Below are positions 7,595 through 14,425 of a stretch of 27,337 nucleotides of DNA, piece after piece; the stretch's first letter is position 1, and each line of letters starts with the position of its first letter. This stretch comes from Planctomycetales bacterium. GTDB taxonomy: Bacteria > Planctomycetota > Planctomycetia > Pirellulales > Thermoguttaceae. The translations under genes were made by a program, and so were the position numbers. The notes under the pieces are model-generated. The model worked only from the letters and a program-made list of their open reading frames with translations, ran no database searches and was not told the origin of the DNA. The stretch is from the NCBI GenBank assembly GCA_007119795.1, contig SKOZ01000105.1, forward strand, positions 1 to 27,337, written 5' to 3'.

Positions 7595-8649
7595 GCCGTG
7601 CCGCTGCCGGCGATCTGGATCTGGGCTTCCGGCTTGTTCTCTTCGACGATCTCCGTCCAGAGCGCGTCCGCCGCGGCGGCGGCGACCTGGCTGCGGACCT
7701 CCTCGAACGGCTTGTCGCCCGGGCGCTGTTCGGTCACTTGGAGGAGGTGGATGCCGAAGGGGGTGCGGACCGGTTCGCTGATTTCGCCGGGCTCCAGTTC
7801 GAAGAGGGCCTCGGCCACCGGCTCGACGAGCGCGCCGTAGCGCGGAAAATGCCCCAAGCGCCCCCCCTGTGCGGCAGTCTGCGCGTCGGCCGAGTACCTT
7901 TGAGCTGCCTCGGCGAAGTCGAGCTCACCGGCCGCGATGGCCGCGCGGAGCTGTTCCGCCTGCGCCATGGCCGCCTGTTCGGCCTGGGGCGGAACCGTGC
8001 CGTCAGGCGCCGTCTCGGGCTCGAGGAGGATGTGCGAGGCGAGCACCTCGGTGCCGTCGAAATGCTCCGGGTGCTCTTCAAAGGTCTCGCGGATGCGCTC
8101 TTCATCGAGGTTCTCCTCCACGTACTGCTGCCAGGCCAGCGAGCCGGCAATGCGGCGGAGGAGCGATTCCTCGGTCTGGCCCTGCATGGCGAGGAACTGC
8201 TGCAAGGCGACCCCCTCTTCGGCCAACTGCTGCCGGACGCGCTGGACCACCGCCTCGACATCCTGCCGCGGGACATCGATCTCCCGGAGCAGGTGTTGCT
8301 CGACGAGGCGGCTTTCGATCAGGTCGTCTAGCATCTCCTCCTCGATCTGCTGGCGTGTCGCCGGATCGAGGTCGAGTCCCCGCGTGCGGGCTTCCATCTG
8401 GCTGCGGACCTCGGCGAGATGAATCGGCTCGTCGTTGACGGTGGCAACCACCCGGTCCTGCTGCGGGGGGCGTGGAGGTTGCGGTTGCGGCGGCTGGGGT
8501 TGTTGAGGAGGTTGGGGTTGCGGAGGTTGCGCCTCGGTGGGCGGTGGCGGGGCGGGGGCAGGTGGCTGCCCGAATCCCTGTCCCGCGGCCGGCGCCGCCA
8601 TGAAGAGTGCCGCTACGAGGGCAATCGTCGTGCTGCTACGGTTCATCAT
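7567..8649 (-). CDS. Periplasmic parvulin-type peptidyl-prolyl isomerase (SurA/PrsA-like)
   Basis: This 360-aa exported foldase would isomerise prolyl bonds in envelope proteins. A signal peptide covers residues 1-23 (cleavage near AAG-Q). Residues 26-64 form an extreme Pro/Gln tract. A SurA-N-like helical domain follows at 65-190 (VVATVNDEPIHLAEV, then EEEMLDDLIESRLVEQHL). The parvulin rotamase domain is at 200-308, with ASHILLEP, FAEAAQRYSAD, GGRLGHFPRYG, and TPFGIHLLQV at its end. The start chosen is the first ATG of an ATG-ATG pair, nine bases after AGGAG. It lies 48 bp behind the small lipoprotein gene, probably in one transcript with it. Its SurA/PrsA-type identity is clear; its clients are unknown. 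Confidence 0.92.
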   Translation of the reverse strand: MMNRSSTTIALVAALFMAAPAAGQGFGQPPAPAPPPPTEAQPPQPQPPQQPQPPQPQPPRPPQQDRVVATVNDEPIHLAEVRSQMEARTRGLDLDPATRQQIEEEMLDDLIESRLVEQHLLREIDVPRQDVEAVVQRVRQQLAEEGVALQQFLAMQGQTEESLLRRIAGSLAWQQYVEENLDEERIRETFEEHPEHFDGTEVLASHILLEPETAPDGTVPPQAEQAAMAQAEQLRAAIAAGELDFAEAAQRYSADAQTAAQGGRLGHFPRYGALVEPVAEALFELEPGEISEPVRTPFGIHLLQVTEQRPGDKPFEEVRSQVAAAAADALWTEIVEENKPEAQIQIAGSGTAQPAAPPMR

Positions 8650-8697
8650 GAGGAAGACTCCTTGGATTTCCACGTGAGAAATGGATTTTCGCGCGTT

Positions 8698-9003
8698 CTA
8701 GCCGCCCGGCATCGGGGGGCTGGTCGAATAGGCTTCACCTGCGGGGCCCGCGGAGGGCGACGCTGGCGCCGGGGCCGCTTCGCCCGGCGTCAGGACCGTG
8801 CCCTGCGATTGCGGCGTCGGGTTGGTCGGGGGGTGGTATGAGGGTTGTGGGGCGTGGGCAGGGGCGGGTTGCGGATGATACGAGTGTCCGCCCTGGTGGT
8901 AGCTGGGCGAGGGCTGGCAGCCACTCGCCGCCAGAGCCAGCACACCGGCCCCTACCGCGGTGCTCAGGTACGACCAGTACGAACCGCGCTGTTGGCTTTG
9001 CAT
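8698..9003 (-). CDS. Small His/Pro-rich lipoprotein, 101 aa
   Basis: The protein begins with a signal peptide ending in the lipobox LAASGC (lipid on Cys29). After it comes a low-complexity stretch of His, Pro, Tyr, Ser and Gln (SYHQGGHSYHPQPAPAHAP), then a Pro/Ala/Gly/Ser-rich end. A near-perfect Shine-Dalgarno AAGGAGG (9011-9017) lies seven bases before the ATG. The repeated His residues could bind a metal, but that is speculation. It sits 120 bp behind the pseudo-receiver gene and 48 bp before the parvulin gene, all on the minus strand. I recognise no family. Confidence 0.82.
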   Translation of the reverse strand: MQSQQRGSYWSYLSTAVGAGVLALAASGCQPSPSYHQGGHSYHPQPAPAHAPQPSYHPPTNPTPQSQGTVLTPGEAAPAPASPSAGPAGEAYSTSPPMPGG

Positions 9004-9032
9004 GAGACGACCTCCTTGTACGTGTAACTAGG

Positions 9033-9081
9033 GGATGGTTCCATCCAAGAAACGCGTGAATTCGCGGCGACCCCGCCGCGA
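9033..9081. repeat. Two hairpins between pseudo-receiver and lipoprotein genes
   Basis: GGATGG (9033-9038) pairs with CCATCC (9041-9046) around two bases. TCGCGGCG (9062-9069) pairs exactly with CGCCGCGA (9074-9081) around ACCC. The second hairpin is 43 bp past the pseudo-receiver stop and is strong, but no T run follows it. It may stabilise or pause the transcript; a factor-independent terminator is not well supported. Confidence 0.4.
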
Positions 9082-9123
9082 TCGACGTTTCGCCGCGGGA
9101 TTAGCCCCCATCGCCGTTGCCGG

Positions 9124-9549
9124 CTACGAGCCCGGCTCGTTGCTCTGCTCCGCCAAAACGCCGCGGACGCGATCGACGATTGCGGCGGGCGAGCAATCGC
9201 CGGCCGTCGTCAGCGATGTGAACGGCGCGGCCCCGAAATCGTCGGCCTGGACGGTGTCGGATTTGGCGACGACCACGGGGACCGAGGGGATGTCCGCGTG
9301 CTGCCACATCATGGCCAACACCCCTTCCCCCTGCCCCCAAGGGAGATCAGGGTCGAGGAGCAGTAAGTCCGGCTGGCGGTCGCGGAGCAGGTTGATGCAC
9401 TCCACTCCGCTAGTCGCCGAAACCACGTCCAGCCCCTCCTCGCTGAGGAGGTCGCGCGCCTCCCAAAGGGAGGAACTCTCGGGTGCGGCCAAGAGGACAC
9501 TCTGTTGCGACTCTCCCCTCCCGGCTTCGGACTCGTGATTCTGGGACAT
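9124..9549 (-). CDS. Stand-alone degenerate response-regulator receiver
   Basis: This 141-aa protein consists of one CheY-like fold (residues 16-135) and no output domain. The usual phospho-acceptor strand is present, with Asp66 in LLLLDPDLPWGQGEG. The acidic pair after the first strand is lost (LLAAPESS), and the conserved Lys near the end is not visible. VPVVVAKSD (90-98) is the fourth strand. Phosphorylation is therefore uncertain, and it may work as a protein-binding pseudo-receiver. A GAAGG lies eight bases before the ATG. A strong sigma-54-type promoter (9620-9635) stands about 60-85 bp upstream, which ties it to the neighbouring sigma-54 activator. It probably heads a transcript with the lipoprotein and parvulin genes. 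Confidence 0.85.
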   Translation of the reverse strand: MSQNHESEAGRGESQQSVLLAAPESSSLWEARDLLSEEGLDVVSATSGVECINLLRDRQPDLLLLDPDLPWGQGEGVLAMMWQHADIPSVPVVVAKSDTVQADDFGAAPFTSLTTAGDCSPAAIVDRVRGVLAEQSNEPGS

Positions 9550-9619
9550 CGGTTACACCTTCTCTCACACGAGGTGAGATCGTTGTGTAGGGAAAACGGA
9601 ATGTGGAAAGGAATTATGC

Positions 9620-9635
9620 TGCAAGAACGATGCCA
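9620..9635 (-). promoter_or_regulatory. Sigma-54 promoter candidate for the pseudo-receiver gene
   Basis: Read on the minus strand this is TGGCATCGTTCTTGCA. The -24 GG (9634-9633) and the -12 GC (9622-9621) are separated by exactly ten bases, as sigma-54 requires. Both elements are close to the consensus TGGCAC-N5-TTGCA, with only one base off in the first. Transcription would start near 9610, giving a leader of about 60 bases before the ATG at 9549. The NtrC-type activator gene ends less than 700 bp away. Confidence 0.7.
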
Positions 9636-9743
9636 CAGCGACGGTGGTTCTCGGATTTCGCGATCCGCAACGGAATAAAGTGAGCGATTGGCCCCCTCAG
9701 CGCAGCGACCGTTTGCGGCCTGCCGACCTTCCAACTGCTTCGA

Positions 9744-9772
9744 CTGGTCAGAATCTGGTCAGTGTTGTTCAG
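9744..9772. promoter_or_regulatory. Helically phased direct repeats, candidate activator site
   Basis: CTGGTCAG occurs at 9744-9751 and again at 9755-9762. A related TTGTTCAG (6 of 8 matches) is at 9765-9772. The starts are 11 and 10 bp apart, about one turn of the helix. The group lies 110-150 bp upstream of the sigma-54-like promoter at 9620-9635 and overlaps the stop codon of the FHA gene. This is the normal distance for an enhancer bound by an NtrC-type activator. Confidence 0.45.
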
Positions 9773-10136
9773 AAGCTGGCTCCCAAGAGATCGCAGGCGG
9801 TGATTCGCCTGGGGATTCCGTACCGGCCTGCTTCCCTCCCGCCGGGTGGGGTCGAGGATAGACCGCCCATGGCAGCGGGCCCAGTGCCAGTCGCTCGTAA
9901 ACCACCCGGAACGCCATATCTCCCACCTTCAAATGGTCGCCGGGGAGCAAGGGGCATTCCAGCACCCGGCAGCCGTTGACTCGCACCTCCCCCGTACCGA
10001 GGTCCCGGGCGACCAGTGTGCCGTCGATGACGTCCACGCGGCAGTGGCAGCCATCGGTGCCGAGGACTGCGGGGAAACGATCGACGAATTGCTTTCCTCC
10101 GCGGTGCCGATCGACTCGGATGAAGGCAGCCCGCAT
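9759..10136 (-). CDS. FHA-domain-like protein, 125 aa
   Basis: Residues 4-80 follow the beta-sandwich pattern of a forkhead-associated domain: a first strand (AFIRVD), VDVIDGTLVARDLGTGEVRVNG (residues 34-55) with the conserved Asn-Gly, and LLPGDHLKVGDMAFRV (63-78) with the usual L-x-x-G-D-x-L-x-V-G. The Ser-x-x-His that contacts phosphothreonine is not visible, so binding of phosphopeptides is uncertain. The last 40 residues are Pro/Gly-rich and probably disordered. A GAGGAG lies seven bases before the ATG. The gene sits 96 bp behind the sigma-54 activator gene and has its own sigma-54-like promoter candidate at 10201-10215. Confidence 0.82.
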   Translation of the reverse strand: MRAAFIRVDRHRGGKQFVDRFPAVLGTDGCHCRVDVIDGTLVARDLGTGEVRVNGCRVLECPLLPGDHLKVGDMAFRVVYERLALGPLPWAVYPRPHPAGGKQAGTESPGESPPAISWEPASEQH

Positions 10137-10200
10137 GAATCTCTCCTCAAGGGTGTGGCGACGGCGACCGCTCGACCGCCCGCGACGCCGTTATCACCCC

Positions 10201-10215
10201 TGCAAATCGTGCGCC
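10201..10215 (-). promoter_or_regulatory. Sigma-54 promoter candidate for the FHA gene
   Basis: On the minus strand the site reads GGCGCACGATTTGCA. The GG (10215-10214) and GC (10203-10202) are exactly ten bases apart. The -12 element TTGCA is perfect, while the -24 element CGGCGC differs from TGGCAC at two positions. The predicted start is near 10191, about 55 bases before the FHA start codon. It is weaker than the site at 9620-9635. Confidence 0.5.
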
Positions 10216-10232
10216 GAGGCAGCCCCTCGCGA

Positions 10233-11654
10233 TCACTCGCCGTCGTCACAGAACCCGAGCTGGTCGAGCTTGGCGCGGAGCGTGGTCCGCGACATCCCCA
10301 GCCGCGCGCTGGCGCGGACCTGGTTGCCCCCTTCGTGCCGGAGGACCTCGGCGACCACCACGCGGTCGATCTCGCCGCAGATGCGCCGGTAGAGGGAGGG
10401 TTCGGCGCGCTGGATGAGCCGGCGGACGTACTGGGCCACTTGGACCCTTTCCGGCTCGCTGAGGCCGTGCGCGTCCTCGTCGCCGGGGGGCCGGCGGCAG
10501 CTATCGGGAAGGCAGTCCGCCGTCACCACCTCGCCGACGGCGTGGACGACGGCGTACTTGACGACGCTGGCAAGCTCGCGGACGTTTCCCGGCCACTCGT
10601 AGGCGGCGAGTATCTCCAGGGCTTCGGGGGCGAAGGCCGCAGCGGGTCTGCGGACCTCCTGCCGGCAATGCTGGAGGAAATGCTCGACGAGCATCGGCAG
10701 GTCGTCGAGCCGCTCGCGGAGCGGAGGGACGCCGATGGAAAAGCCGCTCAGCCGGTAGAAAAGGTCGCAGCGAAAGCTCCCCTCGGCCATCTTCGCCTCC
10801 AGGTCCTGGTTGGTGGCGGCCAGCACGCGGACGTCGGTCTGGAGCGTCTCGTTGCCTCCCACGCGTTCGAAGCGGCCGTCCTGGAGGACGCGGAGCACCT
10901 TGGACTGGGTGGCGGCCGGCATGTCCCCCAGTTCGTCGAGGAGAATGGTCCCCCCGTGGGCCTGTTCGAATTTCCCGATCCGCCGGCGGTCGGCCCCCGT
11001 GAAGGCCCCCCGCTCGTGGCCGAAGAGCTCGCTCTCCAGAAGCGACTCGGGGATCGCCGCGCAGTTGATGGCCAGGAAGGGCTTCTCGCTGCGGCGGCTG
11101 TGGTGGAAGATGGCCCGGGCGACGAGCTCCTTGCCCGTGCCGCTCTCCCCGCAGACCAGGACATTAACGTCCTCCGGAGCAACGCGGCCGATGGCCTTGT
11201 AGACCTCCTGCATCGCCGCCGAGCGTCCCACGATGCGGTCGGCCGGCTGGACGGCCTCGGCGCCGTCGAAGACGGCGGGCACGTGCCGCAGGCGGCTTAC
11301 CTCCATGGCCCGCGCCACCGCCTCGCGGAGCTGGCCAATGTCCACCGGCTTGATCAGGTACTCGAACGCTCCCCGCTTCATCGCGTCGATGGCCGTCTCC
11401 GTGGTGGCGTAGGCGGTGACGACGATGACCGGGAGTCGCGGGTCGACGCGATGGATGCGTTCGAAGGCGTCCAGTCCCGAGAGGTCGGGCAGCCGCACGT
11501 CGAGGATCATTGCGTCGGGCGACTCCGCTTCGGCAAGGGCGATCCCCTCGGTGGCCGTCTCCGCGGTGAGCACGCGCAGCCCTTCGCGCCCCAGGTGCTT
11601 GCGGAAGGTGTGCAGGACGTTGGGCTCGTCGTCGACGATCAGCAGGGTAGGCAT
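10233..11654 (-). CDS. NtrC-family sigma-54-dependent response regulator
   Basis: This 473-aa activator has three full domains. The receiver (1-120) has D8/D9, phospho-acceptor D52, T80 and K102. The AAA+ domain (about 140-375) has Walker A GESGTGKE (169-176), the sigma-54 contact loop GAFTGA (216-221), Walker B TILLDELGD (236-244) and WPGNVREL near 354. A Fis-type helix-turn-helix is near the C-terminus (GNQVRASARLGMSRTTLRAKL). It should be phosphorylated by the adjoining kinase, form a ring, hydrolyse ATP and open sigma-54 promoters. The start at 11654 overlaps the end of the kinase gene by 16 bp, implying translational coupling. The frame stays open further upstream but is Arg-rich shadow sequence there. 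Confidence 0.95.
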   Translation of the reverse strand: MPTLLIVDDEPNVLHTFRKHLGREGLRVLTAETATEGIALAEAESPDAMILDVRLPDLSGLDAFERIHRVDPRLPVIVVTAYATTETAIDAMKRGAFEYLIKPVDIGQLREAVARAMEVSRLRHVPAVFDGAEAVQPADRIVGRSAAMQEVYKAIGRVAPEDVNVLVCGESGTGKELVARAIFHHSRRSEKPFLAINCAAIPESLLESELFGHERGAFTGADRRRIGKFEQAHGGTILLDELGDMPAATQSKVLRVLQDGRFERVGGNETLQTDVRVLAATNQDLEAKMAEGSFRCDLFYRLSGFSIGVPPLRERLDDLPMLVEHFLQHCRQEVRRPAAAFAPEALEILAAYEWPGNVRELASVVKYAVVHAVGEVVTADCLPDSCRRPPGDEDAHGLSEPERVQVAQYVRRLIQRAEPSLYRRICGEIDRVVVAEVLRHEGGNQVRASARLGMSRTTLRAKLDQLGFCDDGE

Positions 11655-13192
11655 GCTACGGTCCTCGGAGCGGACGGGAAGCGGACGGTGAACACGGCGC
11701 CGCCCGCGGCACCATCGGCCGCCTCGATGCGGCCCCCATGGGCGTCGACGATCCGCGAGCAGATCGACAGCCCCAGCCCCAGGCCGGTCTCTTTGGTACT
11801 GATGAAGGGATCGAAGATCCGCGCACCGAGCGACGCGGGGAGGCCGGGGCCGTCGTCGGAGACGCGGACGGCGACGGCCTCGTCCGGACCCTCGGGAGCC
11901 TCGGCGGCCCACGCCTCGGCTTCGCGGAACACCTCGACGCGGACGCGACCGCCGTTCTCCGCGGCGTCGAGGGCGTTGAGAACCAGGTTCAGGACGACCT
12001 GGCGGAACTGGACCGGATCGACTTCGGCAGCGGCGGAGTCCGGCGCCGGCTGGAAGTCGAGGGTGATGCGGCGGCGGGCGGCCCGGGGGCTCGCCAAGTC
12101 GACCGTCTGGGCGACGAGGGCGCTGAGGTCGACGCACCTCTTCTCCGGCTGCGGGGGGCGGGCGAAATCGAGAAACGTCTGCACCGACTTCTCCAGCCTC
12201 GCCGTCTCCTCCTTGAGGATGGCCAGATCTTTGGCGTCCAGATCGCCGGGTTCCGCGGCCGACTGCACGATCACCTTCATCGACGTGAGGGGATTGCGCA
12301 ACTCGTGGGCCAGACCGGCGGCGAGCTGACCGACGGCCGCCAACTGCTCGGCGCGGAGCGTCTCCTGCTCACTCCGCTGCAGGCGATCGACGATCGTGGT
12401 CACCCGCTGCGAGACGCGGGTGAGGACATTCTCCAGGTCGCGGAACTCGGGTTCCGCGGAGACGGCCACCGGTCCGACGACTTCGTTCAGCTTCCCCGCG
12501 ACGTCGCGGATCGGGAAGCTCAGTTGAACGATGGTGCGGCTCACGTAGCGGGCGATCCCATAGCCGGCGAGCAACCCCGCAACGCCGCCGCAGGTCCCCA
12601 GCAGGAGCAGCCCCAGCATCAGCCGGTTGGCCGTCTCTTCGTTGCGTCGGTTGCTCCGCAGCGCCTCTTGCTCGTTGAGGTGGATGTACTGGCGGGCAGG
12701 GGCGAGGATTTCGCTCGGAAGAACCTCGTCAGCGAGCGCGGCGATCCGCTGCGCCGCCTGAGGAGAGTCGATCTCCTCGGCGATGGAGGGCAGCTCCGAT
12801 TCGGCGCGGCGGAAGCCGTTGCGAATTCGCCCCAAGAGGGCCACTTCGTGGTCCGTGTTGGCCCGCTGCTCCGCTTCGCTGAGCCAGCGAATGCCCTCGG
12901 GCAGCAGTTCGGCATAGGCCGTCAGGTGGCGGGGGTTTTCCGTGCTCAAGTAACGCTTCAGCCGGTAACGCATCTCGCGGACCACCACGTCTACCCCCTC
13001 TGCGGAACGGATACTGGAGACGTTTTCGGCGAGGATATCGGTCCCCCGCTGATGGAGACGGTGTACCCGCCACGCCCCGTACACGCCCATTGCCAGCAGA
13101 AGCACGCCCACCGCGGCGATCGGGATCGTCATCCGCCAGAGAAGTCGCCCGCTGATACGGGAGCCCCCCTTTGCTGTCCAGGATTTGAACAT
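11639..13192 (-). CDS. NtrB-type membrane sensor histidine kinase
   Basis: This 517-aa sensor spans the inner membrane with TM1 (about 21-41) and TM2 (about 191-214). Between them is a helical periplasmic domain of about 150 residues with no Cys or PAS motif that I recognise. A HAMP-like linker is followed by the dimerisation helix with His296 (HELRNPLTSMK). The ATPase domain shows the N box (LVLNALDAAENGG, N406), DDGPGLP (446-452), an F box (FDPFISTKETGLGLGLSI) and a Gly-rich end. It should phosphorylate the NtrC-type regulator encoded directly downstream, whose start it overlaps. A GGAGG lies 14 bases before the ATG, a rather long spacing. The signal it senses is unknown; an envelope signal is inferred from the neighbours. 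Confidence 0.94.
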   Translation of the reverse strand: MFKSWTAKGGSRISGRLLWRMTIPIAAVGVLLLAMGVYGAWRVHRLHQRGTDILAENVSSIRSAEGVDVVVREMRYRLKRYLSTENPRHLTAYAELLPEGIRWLSEAEQRANTDHEVALLGRIRNGFRRAESELPSIAEEIDSPQAAQRIAALADEVLPSEILAPARQYIHLNEQEALRSNRRNEETANRLMLGLLLLGTCGGVAGLLAGYGIARYVSRTIVQLSFPIRDVAGKLNEVVGPVAVSAEPEFRDLENVLTRVSQRVTTIVDRLQRSEQETLRAEQLAAVGQLAAGLAHELRNPLTSMKVIVQSAAEPGDLDAKDLAILKEETARLEKSVQTFLDFARPPQPEKRCVDLSALVAQTVDLASPRAARRRITLDFQPAPDSAAAEVDPVQFRQVVLNLVLNALDAAENGGRVRVEVFREAEAWAAEAPEGPDEAVAVRVSDDGPGLPASLGARIFDPFISTKETGLGLGLSICSRIVDAHGGRIEAADGAAGGAVFTVRFPSAPRTVACLPC

Positions 13193-13719
13193 GACTGTTC
13201 AGAGTTCCTCCAGGGCGTTGTGGCGGCCACCCCCCGACAGACAACCCAGTCGCCGCAGACCACCTAAAAACACCGATTCATCGACACGGCCGGACCCGTG
13301 GGAGCGACGCAGCAACCCTTATTCTCCAGCGTATCCCATCGCCCGGAATGAGAAAACCGCGATATTGGCCCACCGAGACCGGAAGATCGTGGGGGAAGTG
13401 GGACGTACCGGGTGCTCTCGCGGCATGCGCAAGCAATCGGTGCTGTGGTGGAGGAGGACGTCATGGGGTAAGAGGTTTCTCTCGGGGTGGAGGGGGTCGT
13501 CCGTCCTCCCGTGCTCCTTTGCGGGAGGGATCGGGCGGTCCGTGGAGAAGAACAAACCCACGAAACCGGCTGGCCTGAGAGTAAAAAAACGGCTTCCGGC
13601 GCGCGCCTTGCATGAGAGAACCGCCGGTCCTCCCGCCTGCGGCGGCTGTCTTCCTCCCCGCCGGCCGCCGCGGCGGGAACGACCCCCAGTCACGCACTAA
13701 GAAACGCAGGAGCCAAGTC
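13193..13719. other. Divergent regulatory gap (527 bp)
   Basis: This gap separates the kinase gene (minus) from the acidic lipoprotein gene (plus). No frame in it looks coding. It holds a hairpin with a 7-bp stem (CCTCCCG at 13505-13511 with CGGGAGG at 13522-13528), a sigma-54-like promoter for the plus gene (13598-13613), and two further hairpins in the predicted leader (CCGCC 13633-13637 with GGCGG 13641-13645; CCCGCCG 13657-13663 with CGGCGGG 13671-13677). A single CTGTTCAG (from about 13196), close to the repeat found at 9744, lies next to the kinase start codon. I could not identify the promoter of the kinase operon. Confidence 0.5.
13598..13613 (+). promoter_or_regulatory. Sigma-54 promoter candidate for the acidic lipoprotein gene
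   Basis: The site reads GGCGCGCGCCTTGCAT. GG (13598-13599) and GC (13610-13611) are exactly ten bases apart and the -12 element is TTGCAT. The -24 element CGGCGC matches the one in the FHA candidate but departs from TGGCAC. The start would be near 13623, leaving a leader of about 97 bases that contains two GC-rich hairpins. The first ten bases form a palindrome, so a repressor or operator site is an alternative. Confidence 0.45.
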
Positions 13720-14361
13720 ATGCCAATCGCCACAACGGGCGTTCGCCGGGAGCGGCTTCACACCGCACGTTCATGGATGGGGCGGGTAGGGGCGATTCTT
13801 GCGGCCGCCATGATCGGAATCCTGGCCGGCTGCAACGGCGCCCCGCCCGCCGACCCGGTGCCCGAGCCGGGGCCCCCACCGCTCGATACGCCGGAGGCGC
13901 CGGAGGACCCGGACCCCATCGGCCTCCCGGAAGAGACCGGGGATCCGCTGGGCGGCCCGTTCGACCAGCAGCAGTTCGGCGAGCCGCAACTCGGCGAGCA
14001 GCAATTCGGCGAGCCGTGGGGCGACCCGGGCGACCCGGTCGAGTTGCCGCCTGTTGAGGAACCCGCCTGGCCCGACGAACCGGCCGACGATGATTTCGGC
14101 ATCGACTTCGGCGCCGAGGACACCCAGCCGTTGCCCGAAGTGGACGGCCCGGCCGGCGGGTTCGACTTCGATCCCGAGCCGCTGCCGCCTGCCGCAGACG
14201 ACAGCGGCGAGGAGGCTCCCGACGACGGCCTCGAGCCCGGCGCCTTCGACTGGCCCCTGGAAGAAGCGGAAGACTACGGCCAGGACCAGGAGTCGTCTTT
14301 CTCCGAGTTCGAGGGATCGAGTTGGTCGCTTCCCTCAGGGAGCGATTCGTTGCTCGAGTAG
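13720..14361 (+). CDS. Acidic proline-rich lipoprotein, 213 aa
   Basis: The protein has a basic n-region, a hydrophobic stretch (VGAILAAAMIGIL) and the lipobox ILAGC, with lipidation on Cys38. The mature part is almost entirely Asp, Glu, Pro, Gly and Gln, with a short repeat of the form Q-Q-F-G-E-P (residues about 87-112) and later FDFDPEP and DDGLEPGAFD segments. It is probably disordered, very acidic and surface or periplasm exposed. GGAG eight bases before the ATG supports the start at 13720 over one at 13777. I recognise no family. It is transcribed away from the kinase/regulator genes and has a sigma-54-like promoter candidate, so it may be a target of that pair. Confidence 0.82.
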   Translation: MPIATTGVRRERLHTARSWMGRVGAILAAAMIGILAGCNGAPPADPVPEPGPPPLDTPEAPEDPDPIGLPEETGDPLGGPFDQQQFGEPQLGEQQFGEPWGDPGDPVELPPVEEPAWPDEPADDDFGIDFGAEDTQPLPEVDGPAGGFDFDPEPLPPAADDSGEEAPDDGLEPGAFDWPLEEAEDYGQDQESSFSEFEGSSWSLPSGSDSLLE

Positions 14362-14390
14362 CCCGCCGCGCGGCACAGCACTTCCGCAGC

Positions 14391-14404
14391 GCCCCGTACG
14401 GGGC
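14391..14404. terminator. Perfect palindrome between convergent genes
   Basis: GCCCCGTACGGGGC is a perfect 14-bp palindrome in the 64-bp gap between the ends of the acidic lipoprotein gene (plus) and the reductase gene (minus). The position fits a shared bidirectional terminator. No T run follows on either strand, so termination would have to depend on a factor or on hairpin strength alone. Confidence 0.4.
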
Positions 14405-14425
14405 GGCCTGGTAAGGGTATTGGGG

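Noticed and set aside
9846..12329. Very long plus-strand open frame (827 codons) opposite the activator gene
   Set aside because: The minus strand encodes a full NtrC-type activator with all catalytic motifs. In such GC-rich DNA the opposite strand is often free of stops. The plus frame has no recognisable domain.
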